Assembly (NCBI GenBank): GCA_004173185.1
Contig: SEFZ01000008.1
Coordinates: forward strand, 151,438 to 215,437
DNA length: 64,000 nt
Direction: 5' to 3'
Source of the DNA: Sphingomonadales bacterium
GTDB lineage: Bacteria; Pseudomonadota; Alphaproteobacteria; Sphingomonadales; Sphingomonadaceae
The notes beneath the pieces were generated by a model. The model was not told where the DNA came from, did no database searches, and worked only from the letters and a program-made list of their open reading frames with translations. The translations under genes and the position numbers were made by a program. The number at the start of each line of letters is the position of its first letter. The first letter of the stretch is position 1. Positions 1 to 8,408 of this stretch are shown here, piece after piece.

Positions 1-1
1 A

Positions 2-529
2 AACCTGTCGCGCTATGTCGGCTACCTGCCGCAAACCGTGGGTCTGTTCCCCGGATCGATCCGCGACAATATCGCCCGCTTCACCGACGCCCCCGATGAT
101 GAGGTGGTGAAGGCCGCCCAGCGCGCCAACGTCCACGACATGATCCTCTCACTGCCCGAAGGCTATGAGACCCAGATCAACGCCGGCGGCTTCGGCCTCT
201 CCGGCGGCCAGCGCCAGCGCATCGGGCTTGCGCGCGCAATGTTTGGCAGCCCGCGCCTGCTTGTGCTCGATGAGCCTAATGCGCATCTGGACGCCGATGG
301 CGAACAGGCGCTGGCAGCGGCACTCTGCACGCTCAAGGCCGAGGGATCGACCATCGTGCTGATCGCGCACCGGCTCAACCCGATCGCGCATGTGGATCGG
401 GTGATCGTGCTGTGCGGCGGCGAACTCCAGCTCGATGGCCCGCGCGCCCGCGTCTTCCGCAAGGTGCGCACCGATATCGTCCGCTCGATTTCGCGCGATC
501 CCGTCGTCGAGGAGGTAACCGAGCAATGA
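2..529 (+). CDS. Type I secretion ABC transporter ATPase, C-terminal part (5' end outside window)
   Basis: The reading frame is open from the first bases, so only the nucleotide-binding domain end of this inner-membrane export ATPase is present. Visible motifs are the Q-loop region (YLPQTVGLFPGSIRDNI), the signature LSGGQRQRIGLARA, Walker B LLVLDEP with a following NAHLD D-loop, and the H-loop histidine in LIAHR. The DEPNAHLD form is typical of PrtD/HlyB-like exporters of type I secretion systems. The stop TGA overlaps the ATG of the HlyD-type adaptor gene (ATGA), so the two are translationally coupled. The repetitive protein 36 bp beyond the adaptor is the obvious candidate substrate. The membrane domain and any N-terminal peptidase-like domain cannot be seen. 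Confidence 0.9.
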   Translation, partial: NLSRYVGYLPQTVGLFPGSIRDNIARFTDAPDDEVVKAAQRANVHDMILSLPEGYETQINAGGFGLSGGQRQRIGLARAMFGSPRLLVLDEPNAHLDADGEQALAAALCTLKAEGSTIVLIAHRLNPIAHVDRVIVLCGGELQLDGPRARVFRKVRTDIVRSISRDPVVEEVTEQ

Positions 530-1872
530 AACTCGAATTCCCTGGCTTTGGCGGCTTCGGCAACGGCGCTGCGCTCCCGCTCCCCCGGCGCTTTATCGAG
601 CGCCGGATGCGCCGGCTCGACGTTCGCCCGCTTGACGATGCCAGCCGCGCGATCCGCATCGGACTGATCGGCGCGGGGCTGTTCTTTGGCGTCTTCCTGT
701 TGTTTGCTCTGCTAGTGCCGATCTCGGGCGCGGCGATAGCGACCGGCGAGGTTTCGGTGAGCGGCGCGAAGCTCGTGATCCAGCCGGCGTCGTCGGGCAT
801 CGTTGCCGAGATTTTGGTGCGTGAGGGGCAGGCGGTGACGCCGGGTCAGCCGCTGGTTCGCCTAAACGGCGTTAAATCGGGCGCGGAACTTCGCCAGGCG
901 CAGGCCAAGCGCGATGCGCTGCGCGCCGCCGAGGCCAGGCTGATGGCCGAGCGCGACGGTAAGGATCAATTGCTCTTCCCCGCCGATCTCGCACAGCGCT
1001 GGGACGATCCGGTCGCGCGCGATGCGATGGCGGCGCAGCGCTCGCTGTTCGACAAGCATCGTGCGGTGCTCGGCGCCGATCGCGGGATTTCCGGCTCGCA
1101 GCTCGAAGCCGCTCGCGCCAAGGCGGTAGCATCCGAGCAGCAGCTCCAGCTGATCCGCGAAGAACTGGCCGATTACCGCAAGCTCTACGCCAAGGGTTTC
1201 GCCCGCAAGACCACGATCCGCTCGCTGGAACGCACCGAGGCGCAGCTGCTGGCGGACACGCTTTCGGGCAAGGCGCTGGTCGAGCAGGCCGAGCTGTCGC
1301 AGGCCAAGACAAATGACGGCCAGCAACTGACGCTGCTTACCGAATTGCGCGACATTCAGGACCAGCTCGCCCAGATCGAGCCCCAGCTCGACATCACCAA
1401 ATATTATGCCGATCTCGACCTGATGAAAGCACCCGTCGCGGGGCGTGTTTCGGGGGTTGCGCAGATCGGTCCGGGCACCGTTATCGAAGGCGGTCGCACG
1501 CTGATGGAGATCGTCCCCAACGGGCGCGCGCTGATCATCGAGACCCAGATCAAGCCGCAGGACATCGACGATGTCCGCATCGGCACCGAGGCGATCGTGC
1601 GCTTCTCAAGCGTCAATCCACACGGCCAGACTGCCTTTACCGGCAAGGTCATTACCCTTTCGCCCGCGCGCATCGCCCAGGAGGGCGGGCAGCCCGGTTA
1701 TTATCGCGCTCAGGTGATGCTCGAAGACCCCGATGCGGTGCGCCGCGCGGGCATCGAGCTGCAACCGGGCATCCCGGCGAGCGTGAATATCAAGACGAAG
1801 AACCGAACGCTGATGGACTATCTGCTCGCCCCCTTCAGCGACGCAATGAGCAAGAGTTTCCGAGAGGAATGA
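526..1872 (+). CDS. HlyD-family periplasmic adaptor (membrane fusion protein) of a type I secretion system
   Basis: A 448-residue protein that should link the inner-membrane ABC ATPase to an outer-membrane TolC-like channel. It has a short cytoplasmic N-terminus, one membrane segment at about residues 46-68 (IGLIGAGLFFGVFLLFALLV), and a biotinyl-lipoyl-like half motif (GIVAEILVREGQAVTPGQPL). A long coiled-coil region rich in Ala, Glu and Gln covers about residues 120-280. The second lipoyl half and beta-barrel (APVAGRVSGVAQIGPGTVI) precede the C-terminus. The start at 526 is preferred to upstream in-frame codons because GAGGAGG lies 10 bases before it and the ATG overlaps the ATPase stop. No outer-membrane partner gene is in the window. 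Confidence 0.9.
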   Translation: MKLEFPGFGGFGNGAALPLPRRFIERRMRRLDVRPLDDASRAIRIGLIGAGLFFGVFLLFALLVPISGAAIATGEVSVSGAKLVIQPASSGIVAEILVREGQAVTPGQPLVRLNGVKSGAELRQAQAKRDALRAAEARLMAERDGKDQLLFPADLAQRWDDPVARDAMAAQRSLFDKHRAVLGADRGISGSQLEAARAKAVASEQQLQLIREELADYRKLYAKGFARKTTIRSLERTEAQLLADTLSGKALVEQAELSQAKTNDGQQLTLLTELRDIQDQLAQIEPQLDITKYYADLDLMKAPVAGRVSGVAQIGPGTVIEGGRTLMEIVPNGRALIIETQIKPQDIDDVRIGTEAIVRFSSVNPHGQTAFTGKVITLSPARIAQEGGQPGYYRAQVMLEDPDAVRRAGIELQPGIPASVNIKTKNRTLMDYLLAPFSDAMSKSFREE

Positions 1873-2081
1873 CCCCTTCACCCCAATAATAAAGGAGTAG
1901 GAAGATGGTACAGGCAGCTGAAAGCGGCGGTAGTACGCCCACCGGCAGGGAACCAGGTTTTGCAGACGGTGGAAGCAGCACCACGCCTTCGATTGGTGGC
2001 GCTGGTGATGGTACGCCAGACGACCCCTACGGGAACTATGGCGATGGCGGACCGGCTGTCGTCGATATAGATGACAGCCCA

Positions 2082-2257
2082 CCTCCGGGCGATGGCGGCA
2101 CGGGCACGCCTCCGGGCGATGGCGGCACGGGCACGCCTCCGGGCGATGGCGGCACGGGCACGCCTCCGGGCGATGGCGGCCGGGCGATGGCGGCACGGGC
2201 ACGCCTCCGGGCGATGGCGGTACCGGCACGCCTCCCGGTGATGGCGGAACAGGCACT
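2082..2257 (+). repeat. 27-bp tandem repeats encoding GDGGTGTPP, with one short unit
   Basis: Six to seven head-to-tail units of about 27 bp start at 2082, 2109, 2136, 2163, 2204 and 2231; the last ones are diverged. The stretch 2163-2203 is 41 bp instead of 54, because ACGGGCACGCCTC is missing between GGCGGC and CGGGCGATGG. This changes the reading frame of the host gene. The first units are identical, so slipped-strand change is plausible. Confidence 0.9.
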
Positions 2258-2407
2258 CCGCCCATTGATGGCGGCGGCGCGGTAATCGATGTCGATCTCA
2301 GCGACGGTGGCATCGCAGTTGATATCAATCCGGATGGCGACCCGCTTGCTGAAGTCACGACGGGTAACGGCGGCAGCGGCGCGCCCGCGGATGCAATCCT
2401 CGGCGTG

Positions 2408-3293
2408 GATTTGAGCGGCGATCCGCTGGTCAGCGTCGACCCTGGCGGCAGCGAGTTGATCTCGATCGACGACAGCAGCCCGAACGCCTCGGGTGGCGAC
2501 GGCAACGGGGGTGCGCTGATCGAAGCCGATCTCAGCGGAAACGGTCCGCTGCTCGACATCAATACCGATCCGGATTCGCTGGTATCGGTCGCGACCGGTG
2601 GTGACGGCACCGGCCAGCCTGCGGATGCGATTATCGCGGCCGATCTGAGCGGAGACCCGCTGCTGAACGTCGATCTGGGCGGGAGCGAATTGCTGTCGCT
2701 GGACGACACCACGCCGGGCGGCAGTGCCGGGGATGGCAATGGCGGTGCACTGATCGAGGCTGATCTGAGCGGCAACGGCCCGCTGCTTGACCTGAATACC
2801 AATCCGGACTCGCTGGTATCGGTCGCTACCGGTGGTGACGGCACCGGCCAGCCTGCGGATGCGATTATCGCGGCCGATCTGAGCGGTGACCCGCTGCTGA
2901 ACGTTGATCTGGGCGGGAGCGAGTTGCTGTCGCGGGATGACACCACGCCGGGCGGTAGTGCCGGTGACGGGAATGGCGGTGCATTGATCGAGGCTGATCT
3001 GAGCGGCAACGGTCCTCTACTCGATATCAATAGCGAACCGGATTCGCTGGTATCGGTCGCGACCGGTGGTGACGGCACCGGCCAGCCCGCCGATGCGATC
3101 ATTGCGGCGGATCTGAGCGGCGACCCGCTGCTGAACGTTGATCTGGGCGGGAGCGAATTGCTGTCATTGGATGACACCACGCCGGGCGGTAGTGCCGGTG
3201 ACGGGAATGGCGGTGCATTGATCGAGGCCGATCTGAGCGGAGACCCGCTGCTGAACGTCAATCTGAGCGGGAGCGAGTTGCTATCGCTCGACA
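2408..3293 (+). repeat. 234-bp near-identical coding repeats (78 residues per unit)
   Basis: Copies begin at GAT codons 2408, 2642, 2876 and 3110, exactly 234 bp apart, with a further half-unit at 3230, only 120 bp on. Each unit consists of a 40-residue half (DLSGDPLLNVDLGGSELLSL onward) and a 38-residue half (DLSGNGPLLDIN onward). Copies 2-4 are almost identical at DNA level, pointing to recent duplication or gene conversion. The jump at 3230 shows recombination between half-units. A degenerate half-unit remains near 3455-3530. Confidence 0.9.
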
Positions 3294-3592
3294 ATAAAGA
3301 TGTCAGTAGTTCCAGTGCGGTCATTGCTAACATCGATGCAGATGCGGATGTCGACGCTGATGTCGATGCGCTTGAACTGATGTCTACGGGCGGCGGTTTC
3401 TGGGACGGCGGCGGCGATCTGCTTTCGGATACGCCCGGCAACGCACTGTTGGGCATCGACCTGAGCGGTGACGCGCCGCTGCTGCATGTCGATCCGGAGC
3501 CGCAGTCGCTGCTCTCGCTCAATACCGGGTTGGACGCGTTCGACGATGGCGGCTTCGGCCTGGGCTGATCCGCTTCTCTTTTGGGCATCGGA

Positions 3593-3626
3593 ATCCCGCC
3601 GGTCGATCATGGCCGGCGGGATTTTT
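3593..3626 (+). terminator. Rho-independent terminator after the repeat protein
   Basis: A perfect 10-bp stem (ATCCCGCCGG / CCGGCGGGAT) with a 10-base loop is followed by a short T run. It lies 25 bp after the stop of the repeat protein and closes the type I secretion operon before the next gene. Confidence 0.85.
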
Positions 3627-3720
3627 GATCCGCCCAAATGGGTTCTAACTCCGCTGTCAAAATCTGCGCGCTTGTGAAAGTTTCCGGGCTTGCGTTCCAG
3701 AACGCGGGGGAAAGCTCAGG

Positions 3721-5346
3721 ATGCGCCAAACGACCTTGTCAGTCGCGCTCGAGGTTAAGCCGGAGAGTGCCGATCACCTCTCGGGCCTGCTCGATAAATT
3801 GCGCGACCGGCGCAATCCCGATCCGTCGGGCGGCACCGGGCCCTTTGCCGATTTCCTGACGCTGGTGCCGGCGCTCCATTTCATGTCGCTCAGCGTTTTT
3901 CCGAGCGGCGAATATGATCCGCTGTTCGTGGTCGAAGCCAATTTCGATGGTACGCCGGGGCCGTTCTGGGCGCAGCTGGAAGCCGCCATCGGCGAGGATC
4001 TGCGCGCGTTCCTGCGTTGCTGCAAATGCCCGCTCGATAATGATGCGGCGCTGTTTACGTCGATCACCGCACAGGGCAGCCGTGCTCCGATCGCGCCCTA
4101 TATGGAGCGGCGCTCGCTGACCCCGACGGTCTATCATCAGGGCAATCGCGGAATGACCCGCGATCGCATTCTTGCCGAGCACCAGCTATTTCTCGGCACC
4201 CGCGCCGAACTCGCCAAAGCGCCGGAGGGTGGCCGAAGCCCCTATCATCGGCTGAGCCCGGTCGAGATCCATAACAAGCTGCGCGGCGCTCTGTTGCCGG
4301 GCTTTGACTGGCTCAACCAGAAGGCGCCGGTGCGCATCCCGTTCTGGCAGGGGCTGATGGATTATGTGCGCCTCACCGCCTTTGTGCTGGCGGTGGTGTT
4401 CGTGCTCTCGCTGCCGGGGCTGATCGTCAAGCTGGAGATGCCGTGGGAACGCTATCTGATCCTGCTCGGAGCGCTGTTCGCGATCTTTGCGGCGTTGCTC
4501 AAAAAGATCGGCGTGGCGCTGCCGGGTACCGCGACGCCGGGCACATTCAGTTTCGTCAGGCTCGCGATCAAGATGCTGGTGCCGCTGCTGATCTTCTTCG
4601 GCATCTATGTGGCGGTCGCCGCGGCGGTGGGCACCGGATTGTCGATGCTGATGACCGGGCGCAGCCTCGCGCTGGCGTGGAAGGATATGCTGATCTGGCT
4701 TGGCTGGGGGTTGATCAGCCTGCCGGTGACCCTAGCCGGGCTGGTCTTCTGGCTCCGCTCGCTAGAGCGGGCGGATGCTTCGCAGGATTCGCCGCCGGTC
4801 GATCCGCTGATGCTGCGCGAAATGGCGCGGCGTGAGGACTGGATTCCGCAGAACCACATGGGGTCGCTGGTGCTGATTAAGCCCGGCATCCTGCGCATGA
4901 TCGTGATCCGCGCGGGGCATCATGCGCTCGGCCTTGCGCTGCGGATCGTCGCGCGCGACGGCTATCTCGGTTCGATGCGCACGATCCATTTCGCGCATTG
5001 GGCGATGGTCAACAACAAGAGCCGGCTGATGTTCTTCTCGAACTTCGACCAGACTTGGGAGAGCTATCTCGATGATTTTATCGAGAAGGCGCATGACGGC
5101 CTTACGCTGGCATGGTGCTGCGGTGTCGGCTTTCCGCCCACGCGCTTTTTGGTCAAGGACGGCGCCAGCCATGGCCGCCAGTTCAAGGAATGGGCGCGGC
5201 ATTCGATGACCGTCAGCCGCTTCTGGTATTCGGCCTATAAGGATCTGACCGCCGAGCAGATCGAGCGCAATTTCCGCATCGCCTGCGGCCTGCGCAAACC
5301 CCGACTCACTGCCAAGGAGGCCGCCTCGTGGATCAACGACCTGTAG
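3721..5346 (+). CDS. Unknown membrane protein coupled to a DyP peroxidase and a P450
   Basis: I do not recognise a named family for this 541-residue protein. It has a soluble N-terminal part of about 200 residues that begins with a pattern compatible with a ferredoxin-like alpha/beta fold (LSVALEVKPESADHLSGLLD). Four hydrophobic segments follow at about residues 215-240, 244-263, 280-310 and 321-345, and then a soluble C-terminal part (about 360-541) with a second region of similar style (IHFAHWAMVNNKSRLMFFS, CCGVGFPPTRFLV). The last 19 bp overlap the start of the DyP gene, so translation is coupled. A membrane anchor, electron-transfer partner or lipid-linked substrate-handling role for the two heme enzymes is only an inference. 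The preceding gene is separated by a terminator, so this is probably the first gene of its operon. Confidence 0.8.
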   Translation: MRQTTLSVALEVKPESADHLSGLLDKLRDRRNPDPSGGTGPFADFLTLVPALHFMSLSVFPSGEYDPLFVVEANFDGTPGPFWAQLEAAIGEDLRAFLRCCKCPLDNDAALFTSITAQGSRAPIAPYMERRSLTPTVYHQGNRGMTRDRILAEHQLFLGTRAELAKAPEGGRSPYHRLSPVEIHNKLRGALLPGFDWLNQKAPVRIPFWQGLMDYVRLTAFVLAVVFVLSLPGLIVKLEMPWERYLILLGALFAIFAALLKKIGVALPGTATPGTFSFVRLAIKMLVPLLIFFGIYVAVAAAVGTGLSMLMTGRSLALAWKDMLIWLGWGLISLPVTLAGLVFWLRSLERADASQDSPPVDPLMLREMARREDWIPQNHMGSLVLIKPGILRMIVIRAGHHALGLALRIVARDGYLGSMRTIHFAHWAMVNNKSRLMFFSNFDQTWESYLDDFIEKAHDGLTLAWCCGVGFPPTRFLVKDGASHGRQFKEWARHSMTVSRFWYSAYKDLTAEQIERNFRIACGLRKPRLTAKEAASWINDL

Positions 5347-6935
5347 GCGAGCCGGGCGGATCGCCGCCGAGCTGGCGCCTAGCCAAGCCGCACGACACGC
5401 TGACCCAGGGGCTGGTGGTGAGCGGCTTCGCCTCGCTGCCCACAGGCCGGGCGCTGTTCCTTGAATTCGGCTGGAAAGGCGCGCCGAAAAACGGCGGGGG
5501 CGATTGGCTGAAGAAGCTGTCCGAGATCGCGCCGGTTACCGATGCCGATGGGCGTGATGTGAAATGCGCGGCGATGGGCTTCACTTTTGAGGGTCTGCGC
5601 AAAATGGGCCTCAACAAGAACACGCTCGCGTCGTTCGATCGGCCGTTCAAGGAAGGCATGTTCCAGGAGGATCGCCTGCGTCGCCTCGGCGATCGGCGCG
5701 GCGACGGCTGGCTGAAGACCGTGATCCCCGGTGGACCGAAATGGAGCGGCAACACGCCGCTCGACGATGCTGCGAACGATGAGGAAGTCCGGGCCTTCGA
5801 CGATATTGACGAGCATACCAAGGAGTCACGGATCAAGACTCCGGTGACGGTCCATGCGCTGCTGATGCTCTACGAAAAGGACGAGGATTCTGCCGAGGCA
5901 TGGTGCGCCGAGGTGAGCGCCGCGCTGGCGCCGTTCGAGATCACAGTCGTCCATCGCCTGCCGCTCGATCTGCGGCTCGATCCGCAGGGCATCGCCCGCG
6001 AGCATTTCGGCTTCGCGGACGGTATCTCGCAGCCGGTGCCGTATGAAGACGGGGTCGTGGTCTATAAGGACGGCCATTCCGCGCCGAAGGATTATTGGAA
6101 CGGCGTGCCTCTGGGCGATGTCCTGATGGGGCATGTCAACGCGCATCACGAAGTCGCGCCCGGGCCGGTTGTGCCCGACACGCCCGAGGGCCGCGAAGCC
6201 GGGCTTCACGCGCATCCCAAGGCCGAGGGGTTCCTCGATCTCGGGCTCGACGGCAGCTATATGGTCGTCCGCGAGCTCAAGCAGGATGTCGTCGCCTTCT
6301 GGCAATCGATGCGCGAGGGCGCTGCCAAAATACGTGCCAGCGATCCGGAGCATTCGGCGCATGTCACAACCACTTGGCTCGCCGAGCGCGTAATAGGCCG
6401 CGATACCAAGGGCAATTTGCTCTGCCCGGTGGGCGTGCTTCCGGTCGATCAATATGGCCAGCCCGACAATGATTTCGGGTTTTTCGACCGCGATTTCCAT
6501 GGTCGCGGCTGCCCGCTCGGCAGCCATGTTCGCCGCGCCAATCCGCGCGACGGCTTAGCTCCCAAGCCTAGCGACAAGCAGACCTTGCTCGATGCCGCGA
6601 ACAGCCACCGCATCCTGCGTCGCGGTCGCAAATATGGAAGCACGATCAGCGTGCCGCCCAAGGAGGATGGCGTCGATCGTGGGCTGTTGTTCGTAGCGCT
6701 CAACACCGATCTGACTCGCCAGTTCGAGTTCATCCAGCAGACCTGGCTGCTCAATTCGAACTTCGCCTTCCTCTATGACGAGACCGATCCTTTGCTCGGC
6801 CCCAAGGGGACGATGACGATCCCCGAAGACCCGCTTCGCCGGATTGTCGATGTCGATACGTTCGTGCAGATGGCGGGCGGCGAATATTTCTTCCTGCCGA
6901 GCATGCCGGCACTGCGCTATCTGGCGGGACTGTGA
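5328..6935 (+). CDS. DyP-type heme peroxidase
   Basis: Dye-decolorizing peroxidases use H2O2 to oxidise bulky aromatic or other substrates. The family signature GFADGISQP is at residues 228-236, with distal Asp231. The proximal heme ligand is His400 in CPLGSHVRRANPRD, and the distal Arg is in DLTRQFEFIQQTW. At 535 residues it is longer than compact bacterial DyPs and resembles the larger subfamilies. The GTG start at 5328 is supported by AAGGAGG seven bases upstream and by overlap with the preceding gene. No Tat or Sec signal is visible, so it is probably cytoplasmic or held at the membrane by the preceding gene product. Its stop overlaps the start of the P450 gene (GTGA). The natural substrate is unknown. 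Confidence 0.92.
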   Translation: MDQRPVGEPGGSPPSWRLAKPHDTLTQGLVVSGFASLPTGRALFLEFGWKGAPKNGGGDWLKKLSEIAPVTDADGRDVKCAAMGFTFEGLRKMGLNKNTLASFDRPFKEGMFQEDRLRRLGDRRGDGWLKTVIPGGPKWSGNTPLDDAANDEEVRAFDDIDEHTKESRIKTPVTVHALLMLYEKDEDSAEAWCAEVSAALAPFEITVVHRLPLDLRLDPQGIAREHFGFADGISQPVPYEDGVVVYKDGHSAPKDYWNGVPLGDVLMGHVNAHHEVAPGPVVPDTPEGREAGLHAHPKAEGFLDLGLDGSYMVVRELKQDVVAFWQSMREGAAKIRASDPEHSAHVTTTWLAERVIGRDTKGNLLCPVGVLPVDQYGQPDNDFGFFDRDFHGRGCPLGSHVRRANPRDGLAPKPSDKQTLLDAANSHRILRRGRKYGSTISVPPKEDGVDRGLLFVALNTDLTRQFEFIQQTWLLNSNFAFLYDETDPLLGPKGTMTIPEDPLRRIVDVDTFVQMAGGEYFFLPSMPALRYLAGL

Positions 6936-8185
6936 AACCGGGCGCGCCTGTGAACGCGCTCACCTCACGCGAGGTGCTGCGACCCGAAAAGAAGGGGCTG
7001 GGCGGGCTGATCCAGCGGACGATGTTCGCGGCGATGCCGCCGGCCTTCACCTTCCTAAGGCGTTGGAGCCCGGTGACCAAGCTGGGCAGCATGTATCTGA
7101 CGTCGCGCCACGACGATGTGCGCGAGGTGTTCGCTACCGATCCCGCGTTCGGCGTGCCCTATAAGCCCAAGCTCGACGTGATCATGGGCGGCCAGCCGTT
7201 CTTTCTCGGCATGGGCGACACGCCGCAATATCGGCATGACACCGATGCGATGCGCAAGGTGATGCGCCGCGAGGATCTGCCGGCGCTCGGGCGTCAGGTT
7301 GAGGCGATGGCCGAGGGCATTGTCGCGGGGGCACCGGGACGGATCGAAGTGGTCGATACGCTGGTGCGCCGTGTCACCTTCTCGGTGCTGGGCGATTATT
7401 TCGGGGTGCCGGACCCGGTGGGCGGCGATCTGCGCGTCTGGGGCACACGGTTGTTCGAGTTTCAGTTCGTCGGTTCGATGAGCGACAAGGAGTTGCGGGC
7501 CGAGGTCGATCAGATCGCCCCGGCATTGCGCGCGCATATTCAGAACGAGATCAGCCGCCGCCGCGCCGCGCCGGGCAAGGACGATGTGTTGTCGCGCAGC
7601 CTCGCCGAGCAAAAGGCCGGGACGAGCGGTTTCACCGATGACGAAATTCGCACCGCGGTGATGGGCTTCATCGTCGGCGGGCCGCCCCAGCCGCCCATGG
7701 TGGTGCCACAGGCGATGGAGCAGTTGCTGCGCCGCCCCGAAGCGCTTGCCGGTGCGCAGGCGGCGGCGCGCGCCGATGACGATGAATTGCTCGCGCGCTA
7801 TGTGTTGGAGGCTATGCGTTTCGATCCGCTTGCGCCGGGGCTTCCGCGCAATGTGCTGACCGATTGGACGCTGGCGAAGGGCACCCGGCACGAGCGGACC
7901 ATCCCGGCGGGCTCGACCGTGCTCGCCGCCTTCGCTTCGGCGATGATGGACCCGCGCCGCGTTGCCAATCCCCGGTGCTTCGACGTCAACCGACCGGCCA
8001 GCGATTATATTCACTTCGGCTATGATCTGCATCAGTGCTTCGGCATCCATATCAACCGCGCCACGCTGCACATGATGCTCAAGCCGCTGCTCAAGCGGCC
8101 CAATCTGCGCCGCGCTTCCGGCAGCGCCGGGCGGCTGCACAAGAACGGGCCGTTTGCGGCTTCGCTCACCGTGACTTTCGGCTGA
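6932..8185 (+). CDS. Cytochrome P450 with non-canonical I-helix
   Basis: A 417-residue class I bacterial-size P450. The ExxR pair is Glu293/Arg296 (EAMRFDP), and the heme-thiolate loop is FGYDLHQCFG with Cys369 as ligand. The I-helix segment reads VGGPPQPPMVV (residues 248-258): where most P450s have A/G-G-x-D/E-T-T/S, this one has G-G-P-P-Q-P, so the acid and the threonine that deliver protons to bound O2 are both missing. Together with the coupled peroxidase gene this suggests a peroxide-driven or otherwise unusual reaction, but that is inference. The GTG start overlaps the DyP stop; a second GTG at 6950 is possible. A 2Fe-2S ferredoxin gene 5 kb downstream could serve as electron donor if it is a normal monooxygenase. 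Confidence 0.92.
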   Translation: MKPGAPVNALTSREVLRPEKKGLGGLIQRTMFAAMPPAFTFLRRWSPVTKLGSMYLTSRHDDVREVFATDPAFGVPYKPKLDVIMGGQPFFLGMGDTPQYRHDTDAMRKVMRREDLPALGRQVEAMAEGIVAGAPGRIEVVDTLVRRVTFSVLGDYFGVPDPVGGDLRVWGTRLFEFQFVGSMSDKELRAEVDQIAPALRAHIQNEISRRRAAPGKDDVLSRSLAEQKAGTSGFTDDEIRTAVMGFIVGGPPQPPMVVPQAMEQLLRRPEALAGAQAAARADDDELLARYVLEAMRFDPLAPGLPRNVLTDWTLAKGTRHERTIPAGSTVLAAFASAMMDPRRVANPRCFDVNRPASDYIHFGYDLHQCFGIHINRATLHMMLKPLLKRPNLRRASGSAGRLHKNGPFAASLTVTFG

Positions 8186-8295
8186 GCGCGCACAGCGATT
8201 CGATTTAGCGTCAAAACTCAGACAAGCGCTGCTGCGTCGCGGCAGGGCGATGCTGCAATGCGGTAAGCGTCTGAAACTGGGTCACATAATTCAAC

Positions 8296-8338
8296 GTCAA
8301 ATGTATGAGTTGACAGTCGTGACCCCGAGGCATAGCAA
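8296..8338 (+). promoter_or_regulatory. Candidate promoter and operator upstream of the TonB-dependent receptor
   Basis: A perfect TTGACA (8310-8315) is followed after 17 bases by a weak TAGCAA (8333-8338). The -35 box forms the right arm of an inverted repeat GTCAA-N9-TTGAC (8296-8314), so a repressor bound here would block the promoter. The 5' untranslated region would be about 65 bases. Confidence 0.4.
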
Positions 8339-8408
8339 ATGTGACCGCTAACATCGCGCAAATGCGATGAGGTGACACGGCCCGATAGAGGCCAATGAGG
8401 AGGGGATT

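Larger units (their letters stand above)
1905..3568 (+). pseudogene. Acidic repeat protein, probable type I secretion substrate, reading frame broken by a 13-bp loss
   Basis: A strong ribosome site (AAAGGAGTAGGAAG) precedes the ATG at 1905. The first frame encodes a Gly/Thr/Pro/Asp-rich segment with GDGGTGTPP repeats, then loses phase at 2181-2194, where a 27-bp unit is only 14 bp long. Adding back the missing 13 bp joins it to the downstream frame, giving one protein of about 558 residues ending at 3568. The downstream part has 78-residue repeats built around DLSGDPLLNVDLGGSELLSL and DLSGNGPLLDIN. The product would be very acidic with almost no Lys or Arg and no N-terminal signal peptide, which fits C-terminally signalled export by the adjacent ABC/HlyD pair. 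Canonical RTX nonapeptides are absent. Function is unknown; a surface or matrix protein is an inference. The break may be biological (slippage, phase variation, decay) or an assembly error. Confidence 0.7.

Noticed and set aside
2082..2257. Possible CRISPR array
   Set aside because: The units are contiguous 27-bp coding repeats without unique spacers.
2405..3568. RTX calcium-binding nonapeptide array
   Set aside because: Glycine and Asp are frequent, but the GGxGxDxUx nine-residue period is absent; the real period is 78 residues.
1606..3588. Minus-strand open frame of 660 codons
   Set aside because: It is the mirror of the repetitive plus-strand gene; Ser/Pro-rich low-complexity product, no ribosome site, runs into the HlyD gene.
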